Origin: Nymphaea colorata | Lineage: Eukaryota; Streptophyta; Magnoliopsida; Nymphaeales; Nymphaeaceae | NCBI RefSeq assembly: GCF_008831285.2 | Contig: NC_045149.1 | Coordinates: 20,847,035 to 20,911,034, forward strand | Reading direction: 5' to 3' | Length of the DNA stretch: 64,000 nt | Shown here: piece by piece, positions 1 through 13,378 of the stretch | Layout of the letters: every line of letters begins with the position of its first letter | Position numbering within the stretch: the stretch's first letter is position 1 | The notes under the pieces: model-generated | What the model saw: only the letters and a program-made list of their open reading frames with translations | Told to the model about the DNA's origin: nothing | Database searches by the model: none | Translations under genes and position numbers: made by a program

Positions 1-2
1 CT

Positions 3-92
3 GCTGCCAACCCAATGACCACAGTCTTCGCTTCCTCTGCAGAGCATGAAATCTCAGAGAACCCATTGAACCTCTTTGTTCTCCTTGTGCTG
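3..92 (+). CDS. Possible C-terminal end of a gene cut by the window edge
   Basis: Frame 3 is open from the left edge to a TAG at 90-92. It gives about 29 residues ending in a hydrophobic run (NLFVLLVLL) after a small polar stretch, which would fit a GPI-anchor signal. An AG at 41-42 could instead be a splice acceptor. No family can be recognised from so short a tail, and it may be chance. Confidence 0.2.
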
Positions 93-1397
93 CTGTAGAA
101 GAAGACATGGCTCTCATGCCTGTGGATGGATTGGTGAAACCCCCAGTTGGTTTTCGTTGGGGTGGTCGAAATCGAATAGATTGTTGTGCATGAAGCCATC
201 TCTTCCTGTCAAAGGGCTCCTCCTTCCCCTCCTCCTCTTTCTTTGCGTATCTCAGTTGGGTATCTTCCAAATTTGGAAGAACACCTTCAGAGGAGGCTCA
301 GCCGGGGCAGGAAGTTGCTGATGTTTCAACTATATAGCTAACAAAAGCAAGCATAAAAACATGTTTTTAGCTAGTTGGTTTGGTTAGGATTTGAAGAGCA
401 ACTTAAAATTTTGGGTGGTGAAGAGGGAAGTTTCATAAGATTAGAGACCTTTGGAGGTCTTGAGTCACTGAAATAACTGAGGATGGACATGGTTAAAAAA
501 AAGAAGCATAGGTCTCTCCGCCTTCTCCATTTTTTTTTCAGTCATTTTGCTGTAGAATGATTAGCGCCAAAGATTCATGATCAGAGGCCGATCACTGTTG
601 AATCCATGATTATTAGGCTGTATGGCCAAGCTTGGTTCCGCTGTGGATAGAGCTCTCCGCCACGTGGCTGGTGAAGGGTGGTGGGTTGGAGATGAGAAGA
701 ATGAGGGGTGGAGGAGGTCTGTAAAGCTACATCCAATTAGAATGATCCCAAGGATCATGTTCAAAATCTAACAGTGCCTGAGAACCACAAGCAATGGCCC
801 CTCCCCTTCCCTTCCTCACTGGTTTCAGCTCTTCCAGTTTTCCCTGTCCCTCTCACTACCTTGCTGTCAGGTGTTATACGCCAAATTAATTTCCCTTCAC
901 GTTTTAGAACAATCACAGCCGTTCATTAGAGAATAACGTTGATGATGCCCATGCTTTCTGCGATTTGAACCACTGCCGTTTCCATCCAATCTTCTCTTAA
1001 AATGATACGGAGTCGAGCAAACAGGAAATACTTGACTGGGGGCAATAAAAGTTTCTGATTTTTCAAAGATATCAGGAGAACTTAAGAAAAGAAAGCAAGT
1101 TTGAGATAAATGAATGTTTTTTTTTTGAGAAAACTGTAAAGTCAAAAATGATTTGCAAGTTTCAGCTATTGAATCACAACAGAAAGTGAAATAGTAGTTG
1201 CAAAATAGCAATCGTTTTCCATTGTTTTCATTGCAGTGAGCAGTGGAGATTGCCAATGCTGCTATTGGTTTTCACTCTCAAGCAAACTGTGACCAATTTC
1301 ATACAAAGTGCTGTGGAGAAGAAGTTCAGAACAATGAATCACTGTTTAGCCTTTAAAATTAAATCGGTAAATCGGCTGAGGATAGGCTCCCACTTGC

Positions 1398-1553
1398 TTC
1401 AAGGAGTTTAGTGCAACCGGACAGTAAGACGCTTACATTGAAGGGATCCGAAGTTTAAATCCCATGGTCACTGTCAAGGAGTTAGTAGTGCAATTGGACA
1501 GTAAGACAGTTCACATTGAAGGGATCAGAAATTTGAATCTCATGGTCACTGTC
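1398..1553 (+). repeat. Tandem pair of about 78-bp tRNA-like units
   Basis: Two adjacent units share the order: a caaggagtt start, a D-arm-like part (agtgcaattggacagtaaga), cattgaagggatc, a T-arm/B-box-like part (aatttgaatctc or agtttaaatccc) and catggtcactgt. The first unit starts near 1398 and the second near 1476. The order resembles the A-box and B-box spacing of a tRNA or a tRNA-derived SINE head, but a full cloverleaf is not convincing, so I do not call a tRNA gene. Confidence 0.4.
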
Positions 1554-3628
1554 ATGTGTTCCAGTATACTACTTCACACTCCCGACTGAAAATTCAGACA
1601 CGGTGCGTTTTCTTTAAATATCAAACACAAATATGTCTTTCCTGAGTCTTTGCAAGATGACTCAATTTCTGTTCGGATCAGAAGCGTCCACGGACCACGC
1701 CTATTGACCACCTTGGGTTGAACTGGTGCCCCCGCACCCACCCCGTCCTTCAAAACTAAAAAACTTTAAAAATTTGTATGTAAATCTAAAAAATTTTAAA
1801 CTAATATATAAATATATATATTGAAAATTTTTATTTTGGCTCTTGTTAAAATTTTAAAATGATAATTCAGCCACTGCAACAAAAAACTTACATTTTGGCT
1901 CCCCCTGAGTATCATCCTTTTAAGTAAACGTCAACAAAAATTAAAATATGTTTCCAAAAATTTTAGGTTAAATTTCAAAAAAAAAAAACACGTATATTTG
2001 CGGAAATATTTAGTCCACTGTCCATACCAAGTTACCAACGAAACGATCGGCCCACTCCTGTGACGCAATCGCCGGGACGCATGTCCCCTTGGCTAAGTGA
2101 CAGAAAACAGACGTCAGGACGGTTTTCTCTTTGCTGACCAGCCATGGCCATCCCCCTGAAACAGGAACTATTTGTCCCATTTCGTGCAATACGTTAAATT
2201 GATAATGTATTATTTGTTCATATGTTGGAAGCCAGTTTTAATAAATTAAAATGGTGCAAATTATTTCTCAAACAAATAAATTTTAAAAAAATAGGCACTT
2301 GGGGTTGGACTAGGCTGAGAACTCATGGCCCGAACGGAGTTCAAATCACCCATGTTCGACTTTAACTCAGTTTGACAAGTTGGAACATGATTCAACTCGA
2401 TAGAATTAAAAAACATTGTGCAACAGGATGTGTTTATTCAAACATAGATTATTTAAGTTTGTTGGCTCATCTAAGGGGATGCCACTGGGTGCTGTTACAC
2501 GGTGTGCACTAACGTATGCTGTTTATATGAGGCCAATTTGTTACTTATATGAACACATCAGCAAAAATCAAACTAACGATTTCAAAACTAATCCATGTGT
2601 ACAAATCTTCGGGGTTCTTAAACGACAAAATGTAACCTCAAGTTGAAAAGCCCAGTAGGGCTTCAAGTCAGGTCATTACATTAAACAAGTTGTGCGGTAA
2701 ACTCAGGGAAGCTGCACCGTTCAACACGACGAAGAATAAAGAGTTGAATGAATTAATACGACGGTTACAGCAGCATACTCAATTGTGGGTCCGTTCCACT
2801 CCTTGCACGCACCCTCGCTGCAGAAACATAACCCAACTAGCAATACGGAAGCTCCCAACGGTGTTGAGGCCAGCATTGCCATATGAAGAATTTGGAAACG
2901 ATGGATCATCACCAGAAAATGAAAATATGGTATTCTAGTTAATGAGATATCACAAAGGAAAGTTTTTGAAAACCTTGTTCAAATTTGTATGGGTGACAGG
3001 AATATTCTCGGTTGAACTTGTTACATTTAACGACATGAATTACATAAAAAGCGGGCGGTTGAATCAAAAGAATTGAAACTTCAACACGTTTTCGTCGCAC
3101 CATGAAAACTTGGAGTAACTTCTTCGTAATGTTCTCTCATAAAGTACTAGAAGTGCCTTCGCTATAAGGCGCGAAGAATCAGCTTTTGAGAAAACAAAAG
3201 TGAAATAACATGAGCATCCTGAAAAAGAAAAACATCATTAGCATACTACCTTCTTCCAATTCCAAATAGATTATTAAGCAATTGAACGCAATGAGTTAAG
3301 CCTTTATCTTCAGAGAGTTCCTTGCCCAGCGAAAACAGTGTGGCGATGAAAATAGAGATTCCAATCGCGTCAGAATATTGACCTCTAAGTCTTTGATGGT
3401 AACCCATGAAAGAAGAGCTGGAAAAATCTCCAAAGTCGAGAAAAACCAATGCTTGCAGAGCTTTAAGCTGGTACAGCCACAAGAAAACCTTCTACACATT
3501 TCATTGTTGAGAGAAGGAGCGAATTGTTCTGGACTCTACTTGAGCTAAACAACTAGCAATCGCTACTGCCAGTGTCAAACTGATCATTGCAACCTTCCAT
3601 TGAGGGTCGATATGGAAGTGGACACGCA

Positions 3629-3631
<3 letters not shown>

Positions 3632-3664
<33 letters not shown>
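3632..3664. repeat. GA dinucleotide microsatellite
   Basis: An uninterrupted (GA)n run of about 33 bp lies about 200 bp beyond the SCAMP stop codon, in the presumed 3' flank. Confidence 0.9.
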
Positions 3665-3666
<2 letters not shown>

Positions 3667-3866
3667 ACAAAAGAATAATCTCTACAAGCAAATCAAAAGC
3701 ATACACAAATAAGAAGGAAAGAAAGAAGACCCACCAAAAAAAAAGGAAAAAAGCAGCTCTCTAACTGGTTGTGAAAAAGCAACTATATATACAACCAATG
3801 CACAGGAAAACACTCCGATGGACGATAGGTTGATAACCCGTCACTCAGCATATCCTAAGCACGCCC

Positions 3867-6800
3867 TCAGTTTTTGGATCCCCTGAAGTACATGTAAACT
3901 TTCTGCACAAGACAACATTTCTAGATGTCAAAAGAAATCATCCAACAAAAGACAGAAATTCAAACATAGCACAGAATTTGCTTGATCATGTATCCTTTTC
4001 CTTGATAAAATAAGAAGCATTATGACGGTACAGAATCCAAAGATGGCCAATCATCTGACTATCGAGACATGAATCATTTGCAAGCACAATGCTAAACCAT
4101 TACTGACATATTTTCTCAAACCAGAATACTTGGACGATGGATGCATAAATAAAGACATGCATCATTTGCAAGCACCTTGCTAAACTATTACTGACATATC
4201 TCCTCAAACCAGAATATTTTGACGATGGATGGATAAATAACATAAGCCAAAAGCACCTCGATGTTACCATCAGAAATAACAAGATTCAAGTAACAACCTG
4301 GATAACCCATAAGCTAAGAAGAACTTCCAGACAAAATAAGCCAAACCCAACCAAGTAAAAGATCTGCAAGCAAACAAGATAAGATTAGGAAACACAATAT
4401 GAAAGAGGGGGGAAAGAACCATATTGGCATAACTTAACAGGATCATAGATACAACTTTGAAGTTAACATTCGAAAAAACATAACTATATGTCAATTATTG
4501 AGCAACATCACAATACACTCCAATAAGAATTAGGAGCACAATTAAGATATCATGAAAAGTTCTTTTGTATATCACAACTTCCAGACAAAATTAGCCAATC
4601 CCAACCAAGTAAAAGATCTGTAAGCAAACAAGACAAGATTAGGAAACAGCATATGAAAGAGGAGGGGAAAAAAACCAAATTGGTATAACTTAACAGGATC
4701 ACAGATACCTAAATGTCAACTATTGAGCAACCACACAATACACTCCAATAAGAATGGGGGCACAATTAACATATCATGAAAAGTTCTTTTGTATATCACA
4801 GCTCTTGAAACTGCTTAACAAATCATGACATATCAGAAGTTTGTAAATCTACTCTTACCGATTGAAAATATCTCTTCTTAAAGGTCAATAAGTCAGTTGT
4901 GTATTGGAATTTCTTAAATTCAGGTGCTCATTTTATGGTGTCTTATTTTCCATAAAATTCTATGGATGAAGCGTGCATAATGGATGTCATGGACAAGCAT
5001 AACAGAGGAGACAGCCTTCCATTTAGATAGCATCAAATCAATGCTCCAATGTAATCCTTAAAATAATGTTTCCCCAGTTAGAAATGTCAAAGCACGTATT
5101 AAGGAATTATAAGAAGAACTAAGAAATCACTCATGCAGTGCTTAGGAAAGAGCAAGAGGAAATACCCAGCTCACGACTCAAGGAAAAGAAAGGAAATTTC
5201 TGGAGGATTGCATCAGAAGATGCTACCCAATCATCAGAGACTAAGTTTTCTAATCACCTTATGAACTTATGGCTTTCCAATCAAAAGAGGTTAAAATTAG
5301 AAGGCAATGAATTAGAAGAAATTTACCCCCAGAAGTACACTTGATGAGAACAGGTCGACAGCCGACAGAATCCCACTGAGTGCACAGAAGAAAAAGGCAT
5401 CATCACAAATCAGAAGACTTTCAATCACTAACTAAAATTGACAAACAATATTCCATGGTCGAAGGAGCAATAATAACTACTGGATACATAAGGTGATTAA
5501 CAGAACCATTTGTTGACGATCAAGTGGCATTTCTTTTCATACATGTAAGCAAATTTATATTACAGATACATCTTCTAAAGGCTATCTATAAGTCTATAAC
5601 AAATGGTCAAAATATCAAACCTGAAGTTCCGATATTGAATTTAGATACTATAATACAAGAAAGACAATCCATCTGAGTCCTAGAAGGAAATTTAGTTTAG
5701 ACATGAACTAGGAAAAGAAATGCAAATGTCGGTCTGTGGAGATCAATAATGCCTTTGTTAATCTGTTCATCCAAATCAGAGAGGACATCTTCTTGATGTT
5801 CAAGTAGAAACATGTAATAAAAAATAAGCGAGAATACTTTACAATGCAATGCAATGGTATATAATTACTGTCTGGACATTTCCAAGTGCAAGGCTGAAGC
5901 AAAAGTTTGGGAACTGCCAGATAATCCAGCTGACAAAACAAATTTTCTCTTTTAACATGTTTAAATTTACTTAAAAAAAGAATAAGGAATTTTTAGCAAA
6001 ATACATCAAAACAAGTAGACAATTAAGCCTCAAAGATGACTTTATTGTACGACTCATTGGGACTGATTATTGAACAATTCAGATTTATGGCAGTACTTAA
6101 TGTTCATAACGAATAGAAAAGAGCCACAATTTTTAGCTGAACCTAAACTTTTTGACAAGCCATATATGCATTTGTGTCACTTTACAGCATTCCTAGCATT
6201 AAAAAATGCACAAACGTCTGAAGGCGAATATTCATTTTCAAATATCTTACGTGAAGGATTTCCCGTGGAAGACAATTGGAGGGGCAATAGCAGCTACGAT
6301 ACAAAACCCAATATGCACCTGCAGAGCTACAAGATAAGCATCACAGACAAGTAACTTTCTATGAATATCAAATACATTAGATGCCAAAATAGTGAAATTT
6401 TACCAAATACCACATGAAAAACCAGCCAAAATTCAGGGCACTGTCAGTCCTGAAAAACATAAAACCACAATAAGCCACAAAGCCTTGTGACTATCTCAGA
6501 ACCATTTCATTTTAAATATATACATATCTAAATGAAACCCTCAATATCCAACTATCAAAGTCTGGCAAAGTGAAATGAACCATAAGTGCATGTTTAACAG
6601 TCAAGTAATAAGGTCATAAACATAGAACCACCACAAGGCATGTGCAGGCATCCGCAGTTTATTACTCAATATGCACCATTGAAATGGCAAAATTTCACAA
6701 ACCATGGTCATAATAAAAGTAGCAGGGACCACTTTATGAAGTAAAAGTTTCGTAAATTATCATATTTATTTACAGAAAAAGAAAAGATCTCTGAATAGTC

Positions 6801-9800
6801 AGATAGTGACATCAGAAAGAGTATGTATCAACACCTTATTGATCAGTACACACAAATACAAAACTTTGGAGTTTGGACAATATAACATGAACAACAGGAA
6901 CTCTATCCAGTTACTATAACAAAGCTATATGAATGCTCTGAATAAACAAATTAATTGTCTGCTCACCTCACGCCACGATACAGAGGCCTATACCACAACA
7001 CATATGAAAGGGGGTACCCAAGCAAAGCATAAATAATTGCGAGAAACCAGATTTTGACTCCTGAAATTATTAATTACCCAGTCAATAATATTGCAACCTC
7101 CAAAATGTGTCATCTTGAAAATTTTGAAGGAAAAAGGAAAATCCATAGACAACAGAATCAAAATGTGTACCTTCTCCTTTGATCCAAGCAACTGTCACTG
7201 CAAGAACATTATATGAAAGACAAAGAACTATTCCTGCAGAGGTCACAAAGACATTAAGAAACCATAATTTTTCGAACGGAAAAGCATCAGACCACCAGAG
7301 ACACCTAAACAGTCCATCGATTTTTCCATTTTAGTTCATCAAGGAACTGCAAATTCTCTTCAGATATAGAGTATATGGTAATTACTCCCAATGGGAAGAT
7401 CAAATACTAACAGATTCATTAAGGCAATTTCTGAATGAGGATAGAAATGTGCAGCACCACACAAGCTTTTTCCTGTATAGCCAGACAACTTTGTTGCCAT
7501 TGACAAATCAAGTTTGTGCCTCAAAATGCAGAAAACAGTATCAACAAGCTTTAACATAGTTTTCTCATTTGACAAGGAAGCCTACATCTATATATCCCAA
7601 GTAGCACATGTTTGAACCTGAATGCATGTAAAAGTGCATAAGCATGTCACCACATTTTCGAGTGTCAAACAAGAAGCTACGAATAAGTAACATAGTGAAT
7701 CAGCATATTATCATCCATGAAGTACACAATAGACAAGAACCAAAAAATTGGCCGTATCTGAAACTAAAGAACAAGAGATGAACATACACATTGGGCAATT
7801 TTAATAAAATGCAAAAGAATGGATAATCCAAGGTGAAGTAATATTTACAGAAAAGCAAAATTAGCAATATAAACTTATGTTTCATTGATGTACTCTAACT
7901 TTTCATATTATTACTTTCTTTGCGGCGGGAAATCAAAAAGAATATGTAGGAGAAAACAAAAATTACATAGTTGAAGAAAGTATACATCCATCTCATTCTC
8001 ATCCTCTTTGAATGCAGAATGCACCAAGTGCACTCGTACAGGAAACTTTGTTAGCATAGAGAAAATAGAAAGCAATAAAAGGCTTAGGTAATATAGACTA
8101 AATAGTATTAGATATTAGCACATACTACTATCTGCCGTGCAACTGTGTTCTCAGTGTAAGATGCTCAAAATTAACTTACTAGACATGCATTTAAGTTTAA
8201 GTAACAAACCTAGCCAACTTGCAAATGCCACATATTGCAGCCTCTGAGCATGTGCAGGTATTTCATTTGCTATGTCATGATGAATTATGGGGAAAAATGG
8301 AGGCCAATTCTTATCATTTCTAGGAACCCCAGCTGCATTCACAAAACAAAAGCATCTAAGACTACTGAAATAAACAAAAACCAACTAGTGCAATCAAAAT
8401 TTACCCCTTGACAGAGCCTCCTCTCTCCTTTTGATTTCCTATGCCAACAAAAATAAAATTAAAAATTAAAAAAAAAATTGATCAAGTCTGGATGAAACTA
8501 GGGCAGTAAAGAAAAAACTATATGCAATTTCAAACCAAAAGACAGAATATGAAAGCATACTCAAGGTCAGTTTGGAAGAAAATATCACAATCATATCTCA
8601 TAGTGGCAGTCTCTAACTATCTGCCCTGGCTAATTACAGAAGAAAGATCCCTGAACTCACCAACACAAACCCTAGTCCAAGATTAAGGTTGTTCCCTCTA
8701 AAACAAAATACACTCGTAAAACTGTGATGAAACCCTTGAACACTCCCATTTACCTATATATACCGCTAATACAGGGTCTGTCTTAAGACCCGACCCAAAA
8801 GACTCCCTTGACCTGTGATCCAGCCACTATCATATCGTTAAAGCATAAGCAGCGAGTAGCTGCAAATTCTACCTGTTCCTTCCTTTTTAGTTCTGCTTCC
8901 CAGGCTGCAAGTTCTTTTTTCTTCTTAGAGTCCTGAACAGATATAATATCAGTGGAGAGGTTGCCTGAAAGTGATGACAATAAGTGAAAATCAACTCTGA
9001 GGACAGCACCGCTTACATTGGTAGTATCCAAAGGTATGTCGACAGTTGCATCATGATTGCGACCGAAACCAAAAGGCTCCGAAGACAAAGGGGAAAGCCG
9101 TGATTTTGCTGGTGGTGCAGCAGCATTCTAATTTAAGATATATAATGTTAGCTCGATGAACAAAAAAACTTGCAATTAATTGAAATTTGAAAACAACAGC
9201 AAATTATGATTGCTACATAACAAGTTACTAACAACAAGAGCAAGCAAATGAGATACTAAACCATCATGGGAGTACCAAATGGAAATTGAAAACAATTCTG
9301 GAAACTGAAACTGGCCAAACAATCGTCATACCATAAATAATTGGCCAATGAGGAAGCATGACTTTGGAAAAAGGAATATAAGACCCTTGCATTTCCAACT
9401 TAAACTTTCAAAGCAGCTCAAATGAGGCAAGGTGGAATTAAAGGGCTACCTTATGAACTTATTGAATGCTCAACTGTTTCTGTTTGCAGATATCTACTGG
9501 GTCTCAAGCTTAATTCAACACCCCTTCCATCATATGAACGAGTAGAGGGGCATACTAAACAAGCCTATGATTTACGCGTAAAATAACTGAATGTTAGATA
9601 TATATCATTATATCAATCATTTCTTTGATAGTTAATTCTATTCCCATGCATCCTCGTCTGGTCTTAGATTTTTAGTCCAAGGTCGACCGTTTATAAATTT
9701 CATGTGTGTATTTATAACCTCATACAAGAGCTTATTTATAAATTATAGTTGGATTGTTTTGTAAAATACGGACAATCACATATGTAAACATGACCCATGT

Positions 9801-11380
9801 GCATATTGGACTACCCCGTATGTTCATCCTTTTAAACCCATGCTTTCATCTGCACCTAGTATGTTATAGGCAAACCAAAAAATATGGTTCTCAGGATCAT
9901 GCTTTGAAATTTAAAGTTCCTCAAGGTTGCACTGAGTACTGCAAAGTGCAAACTTAGATCTGTGGATTTCAGCCAAGGAAATCAGAACCAATCCCACAGG
10001 TTCAGCCAAAAATCTTATATTTTCAAAGTATAACGAGGAGCTTAGATTGGATATATTGGCAGCTAATTGTTTTCCACTGTTTAATTTATTATAAATATCC
10101 TTCTTCTACGGTAGTGTAGACTCTAGAAGACCATAAATGTTATTTTCTGTAAACAATAGAAAAAAAGTTTAGGCCCAAGGCCCTCAACAAACAAATCTCT
10201 GTAGTAAATTCCGTCTTGCTCACATGGTGTGGTCTGTTCTGTTTTAAGAATTCCTACTAAAACCATAGGAAAAAGGGATCCGTTCTTACACTCTTTTCTT
10301 CATCTCAGTAGACGAACCTGGGTAAGAAATTCCAGTTTCAGTGGAGGTTGAATCAGGCATACGGTGCCAGATCTAATCTTCAATCATGCCTATGTGGCAA
10401 TCAAGCATGCTGAAAATCAATCTGGAAATAGAGATTTATGTCATCCAAAAATGCGTTTATCAATACGGGATTTCTGGGATACCGATCTTTGTTAAATTAA
10501 ATTAAGTATATTAAGCATTGTATGGAACCACCGACCACGGCATGAGCTAATTACATCAAGCAATAATCACGAGTCTGTACACGTTCCAGATATAAGCACC
10601 GTACAGAATTTCACATGTAGCTGAGCTTACAACCCGCCCCACGCCCCAACCACCCCCGCCCCCCCACCCCCCAACACAACAAAAAAAAAAAAAAAAGCAA
10701 GCCGAAAAGGTAAATTCAAAAGCTATGAGCTTTAGCAAAACAGATTCAAGTTCTATTGTATGTCAATATAAATGAAACATATAAGCTCTCACTTTCCCGT
10801 GCAGATGAACGTCACTTCCATGCTCTTTCCCAAAAAATATCAAACAGATCTCAAATATCAACAACCGACATCCAACCACTAAAAACGCGCTTTAGTATCC
10901 ATTTCAGCAAATCAGTCGGCAAATCACGATCCCACTACTAGAAACAGCATTTTATAAAAAAAGGAAATTCCAAAAAGAAAAAAAACAAGCCTATTCCTAT
11001 ACTAGAACTCGTTAAAAACATCGATCAAATGACGACTAAGAAAGCGAAACCGAAACAGAACACTGAATCGACCCCGCAGCGGCACAGTATCAACTACTTC
11101 TTCAAGGGAACAGAAGCATTTCTAGAGATCGACGGATTTTTTCCAGCTTTTAAACACTAGGCATATTAGTGTTAAAGTAACAAGGATCCTGATGAAATTA
11201 CCGGCAACAAGGAAAATGCAGGCGAAACTAGACCATGTAAACGAATTAAAAAAACAAACATGGAATCCAAAAAAAAAAAAAAAATCCACTGACTAACACG
11301 GAAATGATAGATCAATTTCTTACTGAGAAGGGATTGACGTTCTCTTCGTCGAAGGGGTTGGGGTCATCTCTCCGAGGCAT
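3867..11380 (-). CDS. SCAMP: Secretory carrier-associated membrane protein (SCAMP), 12 exons
   Basis: SCAMPs are four-pass membrane proteins of the trans-Golgi network, endosomes and plasma membrane that work in secretory and endocytic traffic. Exons in transcript order: 11380-11324, 9127-9017, 8932-8873, 8438-8405, 8332-8210, 7233-7171, 7060-6967, 6449-6404, 6318-6251, 5375-5327, 4363-4298, 3902-3867. All junctions are GT-AG and the phases agree, giving 807 nt and 268 residues, normal for plant SCAMPs. Two NPF motifs (residues 8-10 and 16-18) suit EH-domain binding. A charged coiled region (about 57-88, [10 protein letters not shown]) comes next, then the signature [13 protein letters not shown], four membrane segments (about 123-146, 151-171, 187-212, 228-257) and the cytosolic loop [10 protein letters not shown] (172-181). 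The end, [11 protein letters not shown], is the short-tail plant type, like Arabidopsis SCAMP5. The start is the only ATG in frame with the NPF head. Intron 1 is about 2.2 kb. A decayed copy of exon 11 sits in the intron before it. Confidence 0.93.
4323..4800 (-). repeat. Tandem duplication covering SCAMP exon 11
   Basis: Unit 1 (4323-4576) contains most of true exon 11 and upstream intron sequence. Unit 2 (4577-4800) is a diverged, slightly shorter copy lying immediately 5' of it in gene orientation. Both start with acttccagacaaaat and end with gtatatcaca on the plus strand, so the junction is head-to-tail. Confidence 0.85.
4577..4617 (-). pseudogene. Decayed copy of SCAMP exon 11 (pseudo-exon)
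   Basis: The copy keeps the acceptor AG and the first codons (IFYLVG), then carries an in-frame TAA at 4593-4591. It is cut at the duplication boundary, so the second half of the exon and its donor are missing. If used, it would end the protein before the fourth membrane segment. Confidence 0.7.
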
Positions 11381-13189
11381 CTTCACGGAGGAACTGGCGA
11401 GCGAGAATGACGGAAGGCCGAGGGATTGACCGAGAAGGGAAGCGAGCAAGAGAACTTTTGTAAACTTAACTTCAAAACTGTGAAAGGTAGTGGGAATAAA
11501 ATGCCTTTCAGAGCGCTGGCAGTGGCCACTGTGGGTGGTTGAATTTACCGGAAAGCATTGGCCGTGAAACCTTTTGAACAGAAATGCCACGGAGCGCGCG
11601 CGGGAAATTCCTAAAAGGGGCATACAAAACGCGCTTGTCGTCGGCGCGGGTTTCTGGGTCGATATGGATCGGATACCGATCGGATATCCGATTGAACTAT
11701 TTTAAATATAAATCTATAAATATAAATCGAGTAACTTGTTGTAAATTTGAAAAAAGTTTTATTTATTTGGACCTCGGTTTCTCTCCAAATTAGCTTGAAA
11801 ATATAAATATATAATTTTTTTTTAATTTTCAATGAGGGCCACTAATTTCAAACAGATTGCTCAATAAGGGCTTACAATAAATTCGCTAAAAAAAAAGTTA
11901 GCTACAACTAGAAAGTTGTAATTTAGTTAGAAGTAAATACTAAAAAATGATTGCAGGTAATACTTTTTTTGTTTTACTAGTTAAAGACATTCCGCTTTAA
12001 GCTCTTATTTAACAAATTTCATGTAAAATATAAGGTACACTGAAAACACAAAAAGTAGTATTTTTAAAAAACTATAAAGAAAAAATAAGCCTGAAAAAAA
12101 AAACAAACATTTTAGATTGGAACCATTTGAAACTTGGCGGCTAAAACATTAAATTTGAATCGGAACAACGGCAAAGAGCATAGAAAAAGACAAAGCCCAA
12201 TTATCGATATCTCAAATTGGATTCAAATGCAAACACGCGCAGGATCTGGGATCACTCCGAAATGAGGACTCGAGTCTCGTAAAAATTTGTCAACGAGGAG
12301 GAGACAATTGATCCCTAGAAATAAATTCCAAGATTAACATCTTCTCGTGTTTAAAGCGGATTAAAATTTCAAGGAAAAGTAGTTTCTCATGTTTAGGGCT
12401 CACTCGTCTTTCACCCTCTCGGAAGTTAATCACTAGGGGCATAACAATTGTGAACTTTTTCATGCTGAATTTCTCCCGCGTTTGATTAAAAAGCTATTAA
12501 CAAAATGCCCCTTGAGAAAAGTGGAACCGGAAAATTTGCCTGAAAAGACTGTCAAATTGGAGTTCATATAACTTCTCAATGTTGGGAAAATCTTTTCTTT
12601 ATTCTAAGAGGTTGAACGCCATAAAAAAATGACCTCAACAGGCATAGCGTAGCTCATCGAATTATCAGCTTGTATAAAGACAGGTATCTAATTTGATTCA
12701 TGTAGGCATTATGTTCATGTGCCTTAAAGTGGTATGGTGCGGCATCCAAATTGAAGGTTGCACAGTTGTTATCGATGACACTGACGCAGTTCAAGACCCA
12801 GAAGAAAGGGGAAATGGGCACTTCGGGCCTCACTTCAGGGGGTGAGATAAACATCTCGCTCACCGGATGCCATAAGAAAATACTACGACAACAAGCTCTA
12901 AGCTCTCTCTCCAAACTGACAGCTAAAGTGAAAAAAAAAATAAAATTTAAGTATGTTTTTGTTATTCCACCAATTTTTCAAAATCCATATTTGGAAGTGC
13001 ATTTTCAAGCTTGTGTGCTTACCATAACTTCCATCTAATTTTTTAGATCCACAAGGTCTAAGGCATGCTTTCGGTAACTTGGGTTGTCACCCAACATATT
13101 CTTCATTTTGTACTTTGGTGACCTCTTTTGTGAGATACAAGAGGTTGACACTCCTAATACTCGAAATGAAAACTACCGTCTTTCAAACT

Positions 13190-13378
13190 CTGCCCAAAGG
13201 CAAAGATAGGTGTGGGCTAAGTGGGTGCATTTGCCCACATGGACCTCAAAAACTTATTATTTTTATATTGATATTTTTTAGTAATTTTTCTCATTTACAT
13301 ATTGGTGTCTTTTAAAAATTTAAAATTTTTTACCTAGTGCCCCTTTCGCTAAAATCTTCTGGCTTCGCCCCTACCCAC
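13190..13378. repeat. Dispersed repeat, copy 1
   Basis: It shares a chain of words with 14225-14400: a gtgtgggc/gtgtgagc start, an AT-rich middle with catattggtgtcttttaaaa followed by atttaaaattttt, then cttctggctt. The ggcttcgcccct end resembles the inverted start of the second copy (aggggcgaaggc), suggesting a degraded element with related ends. Confidence 0.45.

Larger units (their letters stand above)
1..3866. other. Non-coding flank downstream of SCAMP
   Basis: Apart from the possible gene end at the left edge and the tandem tRNA-like repeat near 1.4-1.55 kb, I see no coding structure. Short open frames around 0.56-0.76, 0.9-1.26, 2.4-2.9 and 3.25-3.5 kb match no family and lack convincing splice context. 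The part just below 3867 is probably SCAMP 3' UTR. An AT-rich stretch near 1.75-2.0 kb resembles degraded repeat sequence. Confidence 0.5.

Noticed and set aside
2690-2938. 82-residue plus frame
   Set aside because: Complete ORF-like look, but no domain, promoter or splice context.
5708-5941. Extra coding exons in SCAMP intron 9
   Set aside because: Readings such as [11 protein letters not shown] looked exon-like, but the true next exon (5375-5327) fits the family and phase without them.
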